Source: Actinospineispora acaciae DSM 45401 (lineage in GTDB: Bacteria; Actinomycetota; Actinomycetes; Mycobacteriales; Pseudonocardiaceae). From it: 64,000 nt of DNA. The notes below the pieces were generated by a model. It was not told the origin of the DNA and made no database searches. It saw only the letters and a program-made list of their open reading frames with translations. Each line of letters opens with the position of its first letter. Within the stretch, counting starts at the first letter, position 1. Shown here in pieces: positions 44,227-53,256 of this stretch. Location: assembly GCF_000620785.1 (NCBI RefSeq), contig NZ_JIAI01000012.1:62001-126000 (forward strand), in the 5' to 3' direction. The translations under genes and the position numbers were made by a program.

Positions 44227-45347
44227 CCACCAGGCGGCTGGTGGCGGCCGCCGCTCGGGTGGTCGTCAAGGTGGGGTCGTCGTCGCTGACCAGCCTGGGC
44301 GGCGGGATCGACCACGGGCGGCTGGACGCGCTGGTGGACGCGCTGGCCGCGCGGCGGGCGGCCGGGTCGCAGGTGGTGCTGGTCTCGTCCGGGGCGATCG
44401 CGGCCGGGCTGGCCCCGCTCGGCATCGGCAAGCGCACCCGTGACCTGGCCACCCAGCAGGCGGCGGCCAGCGTGGGCCAGCTCCAGCTCGCGCACGCCTA
44501 CTCCGCCTCGTTCGCCCGCCACGGCCTGACCGTCGGCCAGGTGCTGCTCACCGCCGACGACGTGATCCGCCGCGCGCACTACCGCAACGCCCAGCGCACC
44601 CTGGTCCGGCTGCTGTCGCTGGGCGCGCTGCCGGTGGTCAACGAGAACGACACGGTGGCCACCGACGAGATCCGGGTCGGCGACAACGACCGGCTGGCCG
44701 CGCTGGTCGCCCACCTGATCGGCGCGGACGCGCTGCTGCTGCTCTCCGACGTGGACGGCCTCTACGACGGCGACCCGCGCCGGCCGGGGGCGGTGCTGCT
44801 GCCCGACGTCGAGGACGTCGCCGCGCTGGCCGAGGTCGACGTGGCCCGCCCCGGCGCATCCGGGCTGGGCAGCGGCGGCATGGCCACCAAGATCGAGGCC
44901 GCCGCGATGGCCGCCGGTGCCGGCGTCCCCGTGCTGCTGGCCGCCGCCGAGGACGCCGCGCTCGCCCTGGACACCGCGCCGGAGGGCCCGAAGCTGGGCA
45001 CCGCGTTCCGGGCGCAGCACCAGCGGCTGTCCGCGCGGCGGTTCTGGCTGCGGCACGCCGCCGACGTGCGCGGCCGGCTCGACCTGGACGCCGGCGCGGT
45101 GGCCGCCGTGATCGAACGCCGCCGCTCGCTGCTGGCCGCCGGGGTGCACGGCGTGTCCGGCGAGTTCGTGGCCGGAGACGTGGTCGACCTGGTCGGCCCG
45201 TACGGCACCGTCGTGGCCCGCGGCGTGATCGCCTTCGACGCCGCCGAGCTGCCCGCGCTCATCGGCCGCCGCACCCGAGACCTCCCGCCCGAGTACCGCC
45301 GCGAGCTGGTCCACGCCGATGACCTGGTGCCGCTGCGCGGCTCGTAA
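44223..45347 (+). CDS. proB: glutamate 5-kinase
   Basis: A 374-residue enzyme for the first step of proline synthesis. The amino-acid-kinase domain has '[11 protein letters not shown]' at the N-terminus, '[15 protein letters not shown]', '[24 protein letters not shown]' and '[15 protein letters not shown]'. From about residue 285 a PUA domain ('[35 protein letters not shown]') follows, which in other species helps feedback control by proline. ATG 44223 overlaps the obg stop. proA, its partner in the pathway, is displaced by 5.1 kb of accessory genes. Confidence 0.97.
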   Translation: MTTRRLVAAAARVVVKVGSSSLTSLGGGIDHGRLDALVDALAARRAAGSQVVLVSSGAIAAGLAPLGIGKRTRDLATQQAAASVGQLQLAHAYSASFARHGLTVGQVLLTADDVIRRAHYRNAQRTLVRLLSLGALPVVNENDTVATDEIRVGDNDRLAALVAHLIGADALLLLSDVDGLYDGDPRRPGAVLLPDVEDVAALAEVDVARPGASGLGSGGMATKIEAAAMAAGAGVPVLLAAAEDAALALDTAPEGPKLGTAFRAQHQRLSARRFWLRHAADVRGRLDLDAGAVAAVIERRRSLLAAGVHGVSGEFVAGDVVDLVGPYGTVVARGVIAFDAAELPALIGRRTRDLPPEYRRELVHADDLVPLRGS

Positions 45348-45375
45348 CAACAGCTCTCTGCAGTTACGCCATGAA

Positions 45376-45393
45376 ACACACCTGCGAGTGTGT
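45376..45393. promoter_or_regulatory. dyad ACACAC...GTGTGT upstream of the hydrolase
   Basis: Six-base arms (45376-45381, 45388-45393) around CTGCGA, about 45 bases before the ATG at 45438. A TTGACG follows at 45398-45403. It is the best candidate operator for the QsdR-type regulator encoded by the second gene of this operon (inference). Confidence 0.45.
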
Positions 45394-45437
45394 ATCGTTG
45401 ACGTCACAAGAGAGCGTAGATGTACCAGGAGGCTGTG

Positions 45438-46226
45438 ATGCCGACGGTGTTGCGTAATGGTGTGCAGAGCTACTACGAGGACCGGGGCGCCGGCGAGCCG
45501 GTCCTGGTGTGGGGCCACGGGCTCCTGCTGTCCTCGCGGTTCCTCGACGACGTCATCGACCGGCTGCCCGGCCACCGGTCGATCGCCGTCGACTTCCGAG
45601 GTCACGGGCGGTCGGCGGGGGTCACGGACGGCCTCACGCTGGCGGACATCGCCGACGACATCGCCGAGGTCCTGCGTGAGCTGAACGTCTCCGACGTGGT
45701 GTACATCGGCCACTCCACGGGCAGCGCCGTCGGGATGCGGCTGGCCGCGCGCCACCCCGGGCTGGTGCGGGCCGCAGTCGGCCTGGCCGGCGTGCCCGTG
45801 ACCGGCAACTCGCCCGAGCTGATGGAGGACGCCACGGCGCTGCTGCCGATGCAGGGCGACGCCGCCGCGCTCACCGCCCTGCTCGGCCACCTCACCGCCC
45901 ACCCCGGCCAGGAGGCGATGATCTCCGCGGCGGGCCGGGAGGCCGCGCTGGTCCCGCTGGAGGCGCTCAAGAGCATCGCCCTGACAGAGCTGTTCCTCGA
46001 CGAGTCCGAACAGCTGCTGCCCAAGCTGACCCAGCCGTGGCTGTTCGTCATCCCCGGCGAGGACAAGTCGATCTCCCCGGACCTCCAGTTGGCCGCCGCG
46101 CGCCGGTTCCCGAACCACCGGGCGCTGTGGCTGGGCGGCGAGGGGCACCTGGTGCCGCAGGAACGTCCCGCCGAGATCGCCCGGATCATCGGCGACTTCG
46201 TGGCGGGGCTACCGTCGAGTACATGA
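45438..46226 (+). CDS. alpha/beta hydrolase
   Basis: A 262-residue alpha/beta-fold hydrolase with the triad Ser93 (GHSTGS), Asp209 (GEDKS) and His237 (GEGHLVP); 'VWGHGLLLSSRFLDDVI' holds the oxyanion region and 'AVDFRGHGRS' the usual strand. ATG 45438 is five bases after AGGAGGCTGTG and preferred to ATG 45420. The stop overlaps the start of a QsdR-type regulator gene, so the pair is translated together. QsdR controls lactonase genes in rhodococci; this hydrolase may thus open a lactone or ester signal or nutrient, which is inference. Confidence 0.9.
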   Translation: MPTVLRNGVQSYYEDRGAGEPVLVWGHGLLLSSRFLDDVIDRLPGHRSIAVDFRGHGRSAGVTDGLTLADIADDIAEVLRELNVSDVVYIGHSTGSAVGMRLAARHPGLVRAAVGLAGVPVTGNSPELMEDATALLPMQGDAAALTALLGHLTAHPGQEAMISAAGREAALVPLEALKSIALTELFLDESEQLLPKLTQPWLFVIPGEDKSISPDLQLAAARRFPNHRALWLGGEGHLVPQERPAEIARIIGDFVAGLPSST

Positions 46227-46831
46227 GCAGCGACGCGCAGACTCCGCTGCAACGCCAGCTCAGCGGGGCCGGCGCCCCGGCCAGGGCCACGCCGCTGGAC
46301 GCGCTGGAGACCGCGCGGCGCTGGTTCAACAAGGGCCGGCGGCTGGACATCCAGGCGCTGGCCGCCGAGCTGGGCATCTCCCGGGTGACGCTGCACCGCT
46401 GGGTCGGCACCCGCGAGCAACTGCTCACCGAGGTGCTGTGGGCGAACGCCGAGCGGGCGCTGACCCGGCTGCGCGAGCAGGTCCGCGAGGAGTCGCCCGC
46501 GCACAGCCACACCGCCGAGGTGCTCAGCCGCTGGGCGCGCGACGTGCTCGCCCACCCCGGCCACCGGCAGCTGCAGTCCGACGAGGGCGAGATGTTCACC
46601 CGGCTGCTCACCCACGACGCCAGCGTGTTCCAGCGCCGGCTGATCGAGCTGGTCCAGGAGCTGGTCGCCGAGGACATCGCGGCCGGCCGGATCACCATCG
46701 AGCTGGAGCCGCTGGAGCTGGCGTACACCGTCGTACGGATCGTCGAGTCCTTCGTGCACACCCCGGCCATCACCGGCTGCGCCCCGGACCCGGACCGCAA
46801 CGCCCGCGTGCTGCGCGCCCTGTTGCGCTAA
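46223..46831 (+). CDS. QsdR-type (TetR-like) transcriptional regulator
   Basis: A 202-residue regulator. The HTH is 'LDIQALAAELGISRVTLHRWVGTREQLLTEVLWANAERAL', lacking the usual TetR lead-in and matching QsdR. The ligand domain 'MFTRLLTHDASVFQRRLIELVQELVAEDIAAGRITIELEPLELAYTVVRIVESFVHTPAITG' is the QsdR C-terminal domain. In Rhodococcus QsdR represses a quorum-quenching lactonase. Here it is the second gene of an operon with an alpha/beta hydrolase, so autoregulation is likely. ATG 46223 overlaps the hydrolase stop; the 3' end overlaps the HAD gene by four bases. Confidence 0.88.
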   Translation: MSSDAQTPLQRQLSGAGAPARATPLDALETARRWFNKGRRLDIQALAAELGISRVTLHRWVGTREQLLTEVLWANAERALTRLREQVREESPAHSHTAEVLSRWARDVLAHPGHRQLQSDEGEMFTRLLTHDASVFQRRLIELVQELVAEDIAAGRITIELEPLELAYTVVRIVESFVHTPAITGCAPDPDRNARVLRALLR

Positions 46832-47430
46832 CCCGCCGAGACGAAGCCGAGCAGCTCCGGCCGCAGCCGCGCGGCCGAGGACCACAGCCGCCCGTGCATG
46901 CCGGCCCGGCGCGCGCCGTCCACGTTCGTCTGGCGGTCGTCGACGAACAGGCAGTTCGCCGCGTCGGCCCGCAGGTCGGCGAGCAGCGCCGTCCAGATCT
47001 GAGGGTCGGGCTTGGCCAGCCGCAGGTCGCCGGAGAACACCAGGTGCCGGAAGTGCGCCGTCCACGGCTGCCGCGACGCCACCCGCCCGAACGAGCTCGG
47101 CGCGTTGGACAGCAGCGCCAGCCGCGCGCCGGCGTCGGCCAGCTCGGCCAGCAGCGCCACGGTGTCCTCGTCGGTGCGCAGCCAGCCGTCGATGTCGATC
47201 TCGGTCAGCTCGGCGGAGGTGCGCTCGTCCACGTCGACGCCCAGCTCGGCGCCGATCGAACGCCAGTACTCCAGGTCCGTGCAGCCCCGGTCGTAGAGGT
47301 CGCGGCCGGCCCAGTACGCCGCCGCGAACTCGTCGGTCCCGGCACCGAGCCGGCCCGCCAGCGCCGGCAGCGCCTCGGTGTGCCGGCTGATCACCCCGCC
47401 GTAGTCGAACACCACCCAGTTCGCCGTCAC
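46828..47430 (-). CDS. HAD-superfamily hydrolase
   Basis: A 200-residue hydrolase: the nucleophile is Asp9 in VVFDYGGV, motif II is the Ser in 'ALLSNAPSS', motif III Lys in 'LAKPDPQIW' and motif IV 'CLFVDDRQTNV'. Gly replaces the second Asp of the usual DxD motif (DYGG in place of DxDG), as in the epoxide-hydrolase-N-terminal and haloacid-type branches, so it may not be a phosphatase. GTG start at 47430. It ends four bases inside the convergent regulator gene. Substrate unknown. Confidence 0.88.
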   Translation of the reverse strand: MTANWVVFDYGGVISRHTEALPALAGRLGAGTDEFAAAYWAGRDLYDRGCTDLEYWRSIGAELGVDVDERTSAELTEIDIDGWLRTDEDTVALLAELADAGARLALLSNAPSSFGRVASRQPWTAHFRHLVFSGDLRLAKPDPQIWTALLADLRADAANCLFVDDRQTNVDGARRAGMHGRLWSSAARLRPELLGFVSAG

Positions 47431-47439
47431 ACCGACACG

Positions 47440-48381
47440 CTATCGCGCGCTCGCGCCGGCGTCCGCGCCCGTGGACGCCCGGCGGCGCCAGGCGCGCGGC
47501 GTGATCCCGTGCTCGCGGCGGAACACCCGCCCGAAGTACCCGGGGTCGGGCAGCCCGACCTGGCGGCCGACCTCGCCGACCGCGAGCTCGGTCTCGGTGA
47601 GCAGCCTGCGGGCCTCGGTCATCCGCCGCTCGGTGATCCAGTCCTGCACGGTGCGGCCGGTGCGGCGGCGAACCGTGGTGGTCAGGTGGCCCGGCGTGAG
47701 GTTCACCGCGCCGGCCACCTCGCGCAGCGACAGCCGGTCCGGATACCGCCGCTCGATCACGTCGAACACCTCGGCGAGCAGCCGCTCGTTGCCGCGCCTG
47801 GGCTCGCCCAGGACCTCGGTGGCCAGCCGCGCCACGCCGACCAGCAGCAGCGTGAGATGCGCCAGCGCCGCCTCCCGGTACCCGTCGTGGCGCCGGGTCA
47901 GCTCCGTTTCGAGGTCCGTGATCCGCCGCGCCCACTCGGGCCGCTCGTCCGCCGGCACCCGCAGCCGCAGCAGCCCGCCGGCCCCGCCGTGCGCGAACGG
48001 GAACAGCAGCGGGTGCGACCGCCAGGACGGCGGCGGCACCGCCCGCCCCGGCTCCAGCGCCTCGGCCACGAAGAACACGGTGCTGGCCGCCACCTCCAAC
48101 ACACCGTCCGTATCCCCCGGCCGGGCCGTCACGCCGGGCGCGACCACGTAGAGGTCACCGGTGTGGATCGGCCCCAGCGGGCCGTCCGGGCACCCGGGAC
48201 CGCCGTCGCGCTCGATGTACACCAGCGCCGGGAACTCGTGGGAGTGCGGGTGGCGGTCGATCCGGTGCGGCGTGCCAGGGCGCAGCCGCAACACCGAGAC
48301 CGGCGGCACCGCCGGGTCGCGGACGTAGCCGTACACCGGGATCCCGGCGCGGTACCGGATGATCCGGGTGGCCTCGACCAT
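47440..48381 (-). CDS. AraC-family transcriptional regulator
   Basis: A 313-residue regulator with an N-terminal cupin ('PVSVLRLRPGTPHRIDRHPHSHEFPALVYIE', with His-rich metal-type positions) and the double HTH at the C-terminus ('LSLREVAGAVNLTPGHLTTTVRRRTGRTVQDWITERRMTEARRLLTETELAVGEVGRQVGLPDPGYFGRVFRREHGITPRAWRRR'). ATG 48381 is six bases from TATCTT in minus sense (48388-48393), which fits a leaderless start; a longer frame to 48402 is less likely. It is divergent from a methyltransferase gene and ends nine bases before the HAD gene's start, which it may read into. Confidence 0.91.
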   Translation of the reverse strand: MVEATRIIRYRAGIPVYGYVRDPAVPPVSVLRLRPGTPHRIDRHPHSHEFPALVYIERDGGPGCPDGPLGPIHTGDLYVVAPGVTARPGDTDGVLEVAASTVFFVAEALEPGRAVPPPSWRSHPLLFPFAHGGAGGLLRLRVPADERPEWARRITDLETELTRRHDGYREAALAHLTLLLVGVARLATEVLGEPRRGNERLLAEVFDVIERRYPDRLSLREVAGAVNLTPGHLTTTVRRRTGRTVQDWITERRMTEARRLLTETELAVGEVGRQVGLPDPGYFGRVFRREHGITPRAWRRRASTGADAGASAR

Positions 48382-48387
48382 GACCCA

Positions 48388-48393
48388 AAGATA
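48388..48393 (-). promoter_or_regulatory. -10 box TATCTT of the AraC gene
   Basis: In minus sense the box ends six bases before the ATG at 48381, without a ribosome-binding site. Confidence 0.45.
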
Positions 48394-48491
48394 GTCCGAC
48401 ATTCGCGCAGGATCGCCCCATTCCCGAGGTCGAACAGCGGACAGCATGGACGTCGACGACCGAAAATCATCCGATCACGAAGGAGTGCGCC

Positions 48492-49148
48492 ATGCCGAGC
48501 CGCCACCCTGGCGCCACCGAACACGACTACCTGCCCGCCTTCGGCCGCGACGCGCTGCTGCCGTTCTACGACCTGCTGACGTCCGTACTCCGCGTACCCA
48601 AGGTGCACGGCCAGCTCCTCGACCTGGCCTGCCTCGACGACGACACCGCCACCCTGGAGATCGGCTGCGGCACCGGGAACCTCACGCTCATGGCCAAGCG
48701 GCGCCACCCGCGCACCGAGGTCGTCGGCCTGGACCCCGACCCGCTCGCGCTCGCCCGCGCCACCCGCAAGGCCGGCTCGCTGGACGTCCGCTTCGACAGG
48801 GGCTACGGCCAGGCGCTGCCCTACCAGGCGGCTTCCTTCGACCGGGTGCTGTCCGCGTTCATGCTCCACCACCTGGCCGGCGAGGCGCGCGAGCAGACCG
48901 CCGCCGAGGCGCGCCGGGTGCTCAGGCCCGGCGGCGCGCTGTACCTGGTCGACATCGGCGGCCGGGTCGCCCCGTCCGACGGGTACGCGGCCCGCCGGTC
49001 CCTGCGCTCGCCCCACCTGTGCGACAACCTGGGCGACCGCATCCCCCAGCTGCTGCTCGGCGCCGGCTTCGACGAGTGCGTCGAGCTGACCCATCGGGTC
49101 GGTCGCCTGATCGGCCGGATCACGTTCTACCGGGCCTCTCTCACGTAA
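48492..49148 (+). CDS. class I SAM-dependent methyltransferase
   Basis: A 218-residue methyltransferase. SAM-binding motif I is 'TLEIGCGTGNLTL', the acidic loop 'VVGLDPDPLALARA', and 'FDRVLSAFMLHHL' and 'RRVLRPGGALYLVDIGG' complete the Rossmann core. ATG 48492 follows CGAAGGAGTGCGCC. It is divergent from the AraC gene, which may control it. The acceptor is unknown; UbiE/COQ5-like small-molecule methylation is the default guess. Confidence 0.9.
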   Translation: MPSRHPGATEHDYLPAFGRDALLPFYDLLTSVLRVPKVHGQLLDLACLDDDTATLEIGCGTGNLTLMAKRRHPRTEVVGLDPDPLALARATRKAGSLDVRFDRGYGQALPYQAASFDRVLSAFMLHHLAGEAREQTAAEARRVLRPGGALYLVDIGGRVAPSDGYAARRSLRSPHLCDNLGDRIPQLLLGAGFDECVELTHRVGRLIGRITFYRASLT

Positions 49149-49203
49149 CACGAGGTCGTATCGTGCCTGGACGCGCGGCCGTCGCGGGGACGACACTGAT
49201 CAG

Positions 49204-50445
49204 GTGCGGACGGAGCAGCTGCGGACGGCCATGGTGTCCGGCCTGATCGCGAGCGGACGGATCCGCACCCGGGGCGTGGAGCGGGCGTTCCGGGCGGTGC
49301 CCCGGCACCTGTTCCTGCCCGAGCTGCCGTCCGAGCAGGCGTACCAGGACGAGGCGGTCGCCACCAAGTGGGTGGACGGCGTCGCGGTGAGCTCGGCGTC
49401 CCAGCCGTCCATGATGGCGATCATGCTCGAACAGCTGGAGCTGCGGCCCGGCCACCGGGTGCTCGAGATCGGCGCCGGCACCGGGTACAACGCCGCGCTG
49501 ATGTCCGAGGTGGTCGGCCCGGCCGGCTCGGTGGTCGCGGTGGACATCGACGAGGACCTGGTGCAGAGCGCGGGCGAGCACCTGGCCGCCGCCGGGGTGC
49601 CCGGCGTGACGCTGGCCACCAGGGACGGCGCGCTGGGCTATCCGGAGCGCGCGCCGTACGACCGGATAGTGCTCACCGTGGGCAGCTGGGACATCCAGCC
49701 GGCGTGGTGGCGCCAGCTCGCGCCGGGCGGCCGGTTGCTGCTGCCGCTGTCGGTGCGGGGCAGCCAGCTGTCCGTCGCGCTGGACCTGATGCCCGGCCCG
49801 CCGCCGTACCTGCGCGGGATCTCGGTGCGCAGCTGCGCGTTCGTCAGGTTGCGCGGCCAGGGCGCCGGCCCGGAGAGCAGCCGGCCGCTGGACACGGACG
49901 GCCTGGCGGTGCAGACCGGCGACCAGCGCGAGCTGGACACCGCCGGGCTGCGCGCGCTGTTGCGGTCGCCGGGGGACGAGCGGGTCAGCTCGGTGAAGCT
50001 GGCCGCCGTCGACCTGTGGGACGGGCTGGGGCTGTGGCTGGCGGTGCGCGAGCCGAACGTGTGCCGGCTGCTGGTCAGCGCCGCCGCCTCGGACCGCTCG
50101 CCGTCGCTGCTCCCGGTCGGGATGGACGGCGGGACGGTGGCGCTGCTCGGCGAGCGCGGCCTGGCCGTGGTGGTCCCGTGCGGGCACGCCTCGGCCGAGC
50201 TGGACCGCCGGTTCCCGGTCGCGGTGCGGCCCTACGGCCCGGACGGGGCCGGCCTCGCGGACCGGCTCGGCGGGCTGCTGGGGGCCTGGGCGGCGGCCGG
50301 GCGCCCCTCGGCCGCCGAGCTGCGGATGCGGGCCTACCCGTCGGACACCACGCCGCCTCCGGGGGCCGGCTCGGTGCTGCGCAAGGCGCACAGCCAGCTG
50401 GTGCTGGACTGGCCGGATAACCGGGTGGCGCCCGGCCTATCCTGA
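49204..50445 (+). CDS. protein-L-isoaspartate methyltransferase-like protein with C-terminal extension
   Basis: A 413-residue methyltransferase. Residues 1-200 are like the Pcm repair enzyme: '[75 protein letters not shown]', with the SAM loop EIGAGTGY. The remaining about 200 residues are an extension of unknown fold ending in '[10 protein letters not shown]', common in actinobacterial members and in methyltransferases that act on peptide natural products. Whether it repairs isoaspartyl residues or modifies another acceptor is open; no peptide precursor or synthetase is seen nearby. GTG 49204. proA follows after four bases. Confidence 0.85.
   Translation: MRTEQLRTAMVSGLIASGRIRTRGVERAFRAVPRHLFLPELPSEQAYQDEAVATKWVDGVAVSSASQPSMMAIMLEQLELRPGHRVLEIGAGTGYNAALMSEVVGPAGSVVAVDIDEDLVQSAGEHLAAAGVPGVTLATRDGALGYPERAPYDRIVLTVGSWDIQPAWWRQLAPGGRLLLPLSVRGSQLSVALDLMPGPPPYLRGISVRSCAFVRLRGQGAGPESSRPLDTDGLAVQTGDQRELDTAGLRALLRSPGDERVSSVKLAAVDLWDGLGLWLAVREPNVCRLLVSAAASDRSPSLLPVGMDGGTVALLGERGLAVVVPCGHASAELDRRFPVAVRPYGPDGAGLADRLGGLLGAWAAAGRPSAAELRMRAYPSDTTPPPGAGSVLRKAHSQLVLDWPDNRVAPGLS
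50438..50443 (+). promoter_or_regulatory. proA -10 box TATCCT
   Basis: TATCCT ends six bases before the proA ATG at 50450 and overlaps the end of the upstream gene; a leaderless promoter is likely. Confidence 0.5.
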
Positions 50446-50449
50446 ACTG

Positions 50450-51739
50450 ATGACCACGCTCGAAGCCGGCGCCGCCAGTGACACGGTGCGGGAACAGGTG
50501 CACGCCGCCGCCCGGCGGGCCCGGGTCGCCGCCGCCGACCTGGCCCAGCTGCGCCGCGCGGAGAAGGACGCCGCGCTGGCCGCCATGGCCGACGCGCTGC
50601 GGGCAAACGCCGCGACGATCCTGGCCGCCAACGCCGAGGACGTCCGCGCCGGGCGGGAGTCCGGCATGGCCGCCGGCCTGGTCGACCGGCTGACGCTGAC
50701 CGAGGGGCGGATCGACGGCATCGCGGGCGGTTTGGCCAAGGTGGCCGGCCTGCCCGACCCGGTGGGCGAGACGGTCCGGGGCAGCACCCTGGCCAACGGC
50801 CTGCGGCTGCGTCAGGTCCGGGTGCCGATGGGCGTGGTCGGCATGGTCTACGAGGCCCGCCCGAACGTCACGGTCGACGCCGCCGGGTTGGCGCTGAAGT
50901 CCGGCAACGCGGCGCTGCTGCGCGGCTCGTCCTCGGCCCGCCGGACGAACTCCGCGCTGGTCGACGTCCTGCGTTCGGCGCTGGTCAAGGTCGGGCTGCC
51001 CGCCGACGCCGTGCAGCTGCTGCCCAGCGAGAGCCGGGAGAGCGTGCGGCACCTGATCACCGCGCGCGGCCTGGTCGACCTGGTGATCCCGCGCGGCGGG
51101 GCCGGGCTGATCTCCTCGGTGGTGACCGAGGCGACGGTGCCCACCGTGGAGACCGGCATCGGCAACTGCCATGTGTACGTCGACGCGTCCGCCGACCTGG
51201 AGTTGGCCGAGCGGATCGTGCTCAACTCCAAGACCCGCCGGCCGTCGGTGTGCAACGCCGCCGAGACGCTGCTGGTGCACGCCGCCGTGGCCGACACGTT
51301 CGTGCCCGTGATCGCGGCGGCGCTGCACGAGGCCGGCGTCACCGTGCACGCCGACAAGCGCTTCGCCGCGCTCGCCCCGTCCGCCGTTGCGGTGACCGAC
51401 GAGGACTGGGACACCGAGTACCTCTCGCTGGACATCGCCGCCGCCGTGGTCGACTCCCTGGACGACGCCGTCACCCACATCGCCGAGCACGGCTCGTCCC
51501 ACACCGAGGCGATCGTCACCACCGACCTCTCGGCGGCCGATGCCTTCACCTCGCGCGTAGACGCAGCCGCCGTGATCGTAAACGCCTCCACCGCCTTCAC
51601 CGACGGCGAAGAGTTCGGCATGGGCGCCGAGATCGGCATCTCCACCCAAAAACTCCACGCCCGAGGCCCCATGGCCCTCCCCGAGCTCACCTCCACCAAG
51701 TGGATCGTCTGGGGCACCGGCCAAACCCGCCCCGCCTAA
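50450..51739 (+). CDS. proA: glutamate-5-semialdehyde dehydrogenase
   Basis: A 429-residue gamma-glutamyl phosphate reductase, the second step of proline synthesis. The catalytic Cys268 is in [14 protein letters not shown]. '[39 protein letters not shown]' and '[28 protein letters not shown]' are signature blocks. The gene is complete, and its product is the partner of ProB, whose gene lies 5.1 kb upstream. The Shedu-type gene converges on it with 25 bases between. Confidence 0.97.
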   Translation: MTTLEAGAASDTVREQVHAAARRARVAAADLAQLRRAEKDAALAAMADALRANAATILAANAEDVRAGRESGMAAGLVDRLTLTEGRIDGIAGGLAKVAGLPDPVGETVRGSTLANGLRLRQVRVPMGVVGMVYEARPNVTVDAAGLALKSGNAALLRGSSSARRTNSALVDVLRSALVKVGLPADAVQLLPSESRESVRHLITARGLVDLVIPRGGAGLISSVVTEATVPTVETGIGNCHVYVDASADLELAERIVLNSKTRRPSVCNAAETLLVHAAVADTFVPVIAAALHEAGVTVHADKRFAALAPSAVAVTDEDWDTEYLSLDIAAAVVDSLDDAVTHIAEHGSSHTEAIVTTDLSAADAFTSRVDAAAVIVNASTAFTDGEEFGMGAEIGISTQKLHARGPMALPELTSTKWIVWGTGQTRPA

Positions 51740-51749
51740 AAGCCTCCGC

Positions 51750-51792
51750 GAGTCGGGGGTTTTGTCAGGGTGAGTCGCGGATTTTGTCAGGG
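51750..51792. repeat. tandem 22-base near-repeat at the Shedu gene end
   Basis: Two units, GCGAGTCGGGGGTTTTGTCAGG and GTGAGTCGCGGATTTTGTCAGG, stand head to tail between proA and the Shedu gene. The second unit encodes the last residues of the Shedu protein. The TTTTGTC parts are AT-rich. They could be terminator arms, insertion scars or members of a dispersed repeat. Confidence 0.55.
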
Positions 51793-52994
51793 CCCGTACG
51801 TGTTGACGGATCCTGGCTGATCACGTCATCAAGGTTGAGGGCGCGCTCCGCGTTGTCGAGGAGTTCCTTGTATGTGATGACGTCAATTCGGTTCCAGTGG
51901 CTCGCCTGAGTGCGTAGCACTTCGTTGATGAATGACTCATCCTGGTCTGGTGAAAAAAGAGGGTGACCTGCAACAACCGTGCCATGCGCGCGCCGAGCCT
52001 CGATGCCATGTTCCTCCAGTAGCTCATTCCGATGCTCATCGAGCACGCGAAGGTAGTTGACGACCTGCCCGATTGCATCGAAAACTTCCGAAGTGAGAAC
52101 ATGGCCGCTCCTCCTGTGCGGTTTGATCAGCTGAACATTGGCCTTCTTCAGTTCAACTACATGAAGTACGCCGTCAGGGCGGAGTAGTGGTATGTCAATC
52201 TCCAGACCTGCTGTGAGCCTTCGGAGTGGAGCTACGCTCAGGAATTGTCCGCCAAAGATCCACGGCAGTCCTGAGATTGCGCTCTGGATCTGTCGCTCGG
52301 TACAATACCGGTTCGCAACCAACTGTCGGATGTCCTGAAGTTTCTCGCGCCTGATCGTTAGTTGGGCTGCCGCGACGAGAGCCTCTGCGTCCGGCTCGGC
52401 AAGGAGCGTTCGCAGGCGGCGGTCGTCTCCGGTGCTACTGAGATCGCTGATGAAGTCAATTCGGTCGGATAGGACGTCAGTCACCCAGGCGTAGCCCTCC
52501 GTTCGTATTCTGTAGGCACCGTAGTGGCCGCCTCTCCGGGCGCGTACAAATCGCAGTGCCTGTCCTCCGCGCTCTTGGAAGTGCGCTTTGATGTCCGCCG
52601 TGGACGAATCGGGATGATCATCTAGATAGGATTCGATTTCCTTGGCGACTGCTGCGCTGAATCCTGACATGATGCGTTCCATCATGTGAATGTCGTCCTG
52701 GCCGCTCCCGTCGTACATGGCGTAACGCTGCTTTAGGTCATCTACGAGGACTTTTCCGGTGGCGTAGCCGAGAGCGTCGTCCAGCCCTGACAAACTGTCG
52801 TCAGATTCGTGGAGCTGTGCTTCCCGTCGGGCGAATGTCAAGAGATCCAGCAGCCGACGTCCACCCTTGTACGGGCTCTGCGTGCCGAGATGGTCAAGCA
52901 CTTCCATGATCGCCGATGCGACCTCGGTCTTCTCGGCGTGCTCGTGGAGTGCCAAGAGTAATGACCTCAACATGAAGTCACTTCTGATGCGCAC
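51765..52994 (-). CDS. Shedu-type immune nuclease (SduA-like, DUF4263)
   Basis: A 409-residue protein. Residues about 225-390 resemble the Shedu nuclease: 'NRYCTERQIQSAISGLPWIFGGQFLSVAPLRRLTAGLEIDIPLLRPDGVLHVVELKKANVQL', with the PD-(D/E)xK site Asp267, Glu281 and Lys283, then 'SEVFDAIGQVVNYL' with Gln310. Shedu proteins are single-gene anti-phage systems that cut DNA. The N-terminal 220 residues are helical, with a winged-helix-like stretch near 135-175 ('ADIKAHFQERGGQALRFVRARRGG'), perhaps the sensing domain. Codon usage is clearly less GC-rich than in the neighbours, a sign of transfer. GTG 52994 follows AAGGGAGACC. No partner gene is seen. Confidence 0.83.
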   Translation of the reverse strand: MRIRSDFMLRSLLLALHEHAEKTEVASAIMEVLDHLGTQSPYKGGRRLLDLLTFARREAQLHESDDSLSGLDDALGYATGKVLVDDLKQRYAMYDGSGQDDIHMMERIMSGFSAAVAKEIESYLDDHPDSSTADIKAHFQERGGQALRFVRARRGGHYGAYRIRTEGYAWVTDVLSDRIDFISDLSSTGDDRRLRTLLAEPDAEALVAAAQLTIRREKLQDIRQLVANRYCTERQIQSAISGLPWIFGGQFLSVAPLRRLTAGLEIDIPLLRPDGVLHVVELKKANVQLIKPHRRSGHVLTSEVFDAIGQVVNYLRVLDEHRNELLEEHGIEARRAHGTVVAGHPLFSPDQDESFINEVLRTQASHWNRIDVITYKELLDNAERALNLDDVISQDPSTRTGPDKIRDSP

Positions 52995-53256
52995 TGGCCC
53001 GGTCTCCCTTGATCTTTGTTCATTCGTGACCCGTTTTCTACATGAGGAGCCACCGACGTCGGTCCAGATACGCGAACGGTGTGCAGACCACTCGCCGCGC
53101 GCGATCTCTCTGTGAGTGGCAGAGCTACGCCGTTGCTGTCATGGCGGGGCGCTGTCGGTGCCGCGGTTGTGGGGTCGGTGTACCTCCACGGGCGGTGTGC
53201 GGGTGCCTCCTCCGGTATGACGCCGCGCGGGCTTTTCGTGCTTAGCGTTTGCGGGC

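Noticed and set aside
49204-50445. Lanthipeptide-type (FxLD) methyltransferase marking a peptide natural-product cluster
   Set aside because: The N-terminal half is plain Pcm-like and no precursor, dehydratase or cyclase gene is near.
53042-53245. Small plus-strand frames upstream of the Shedu gene as a partner gene
   Set aside because: Arg/Cys-rich shadow frames overlapping the Shedu promoter, without a ribosome-binding site.
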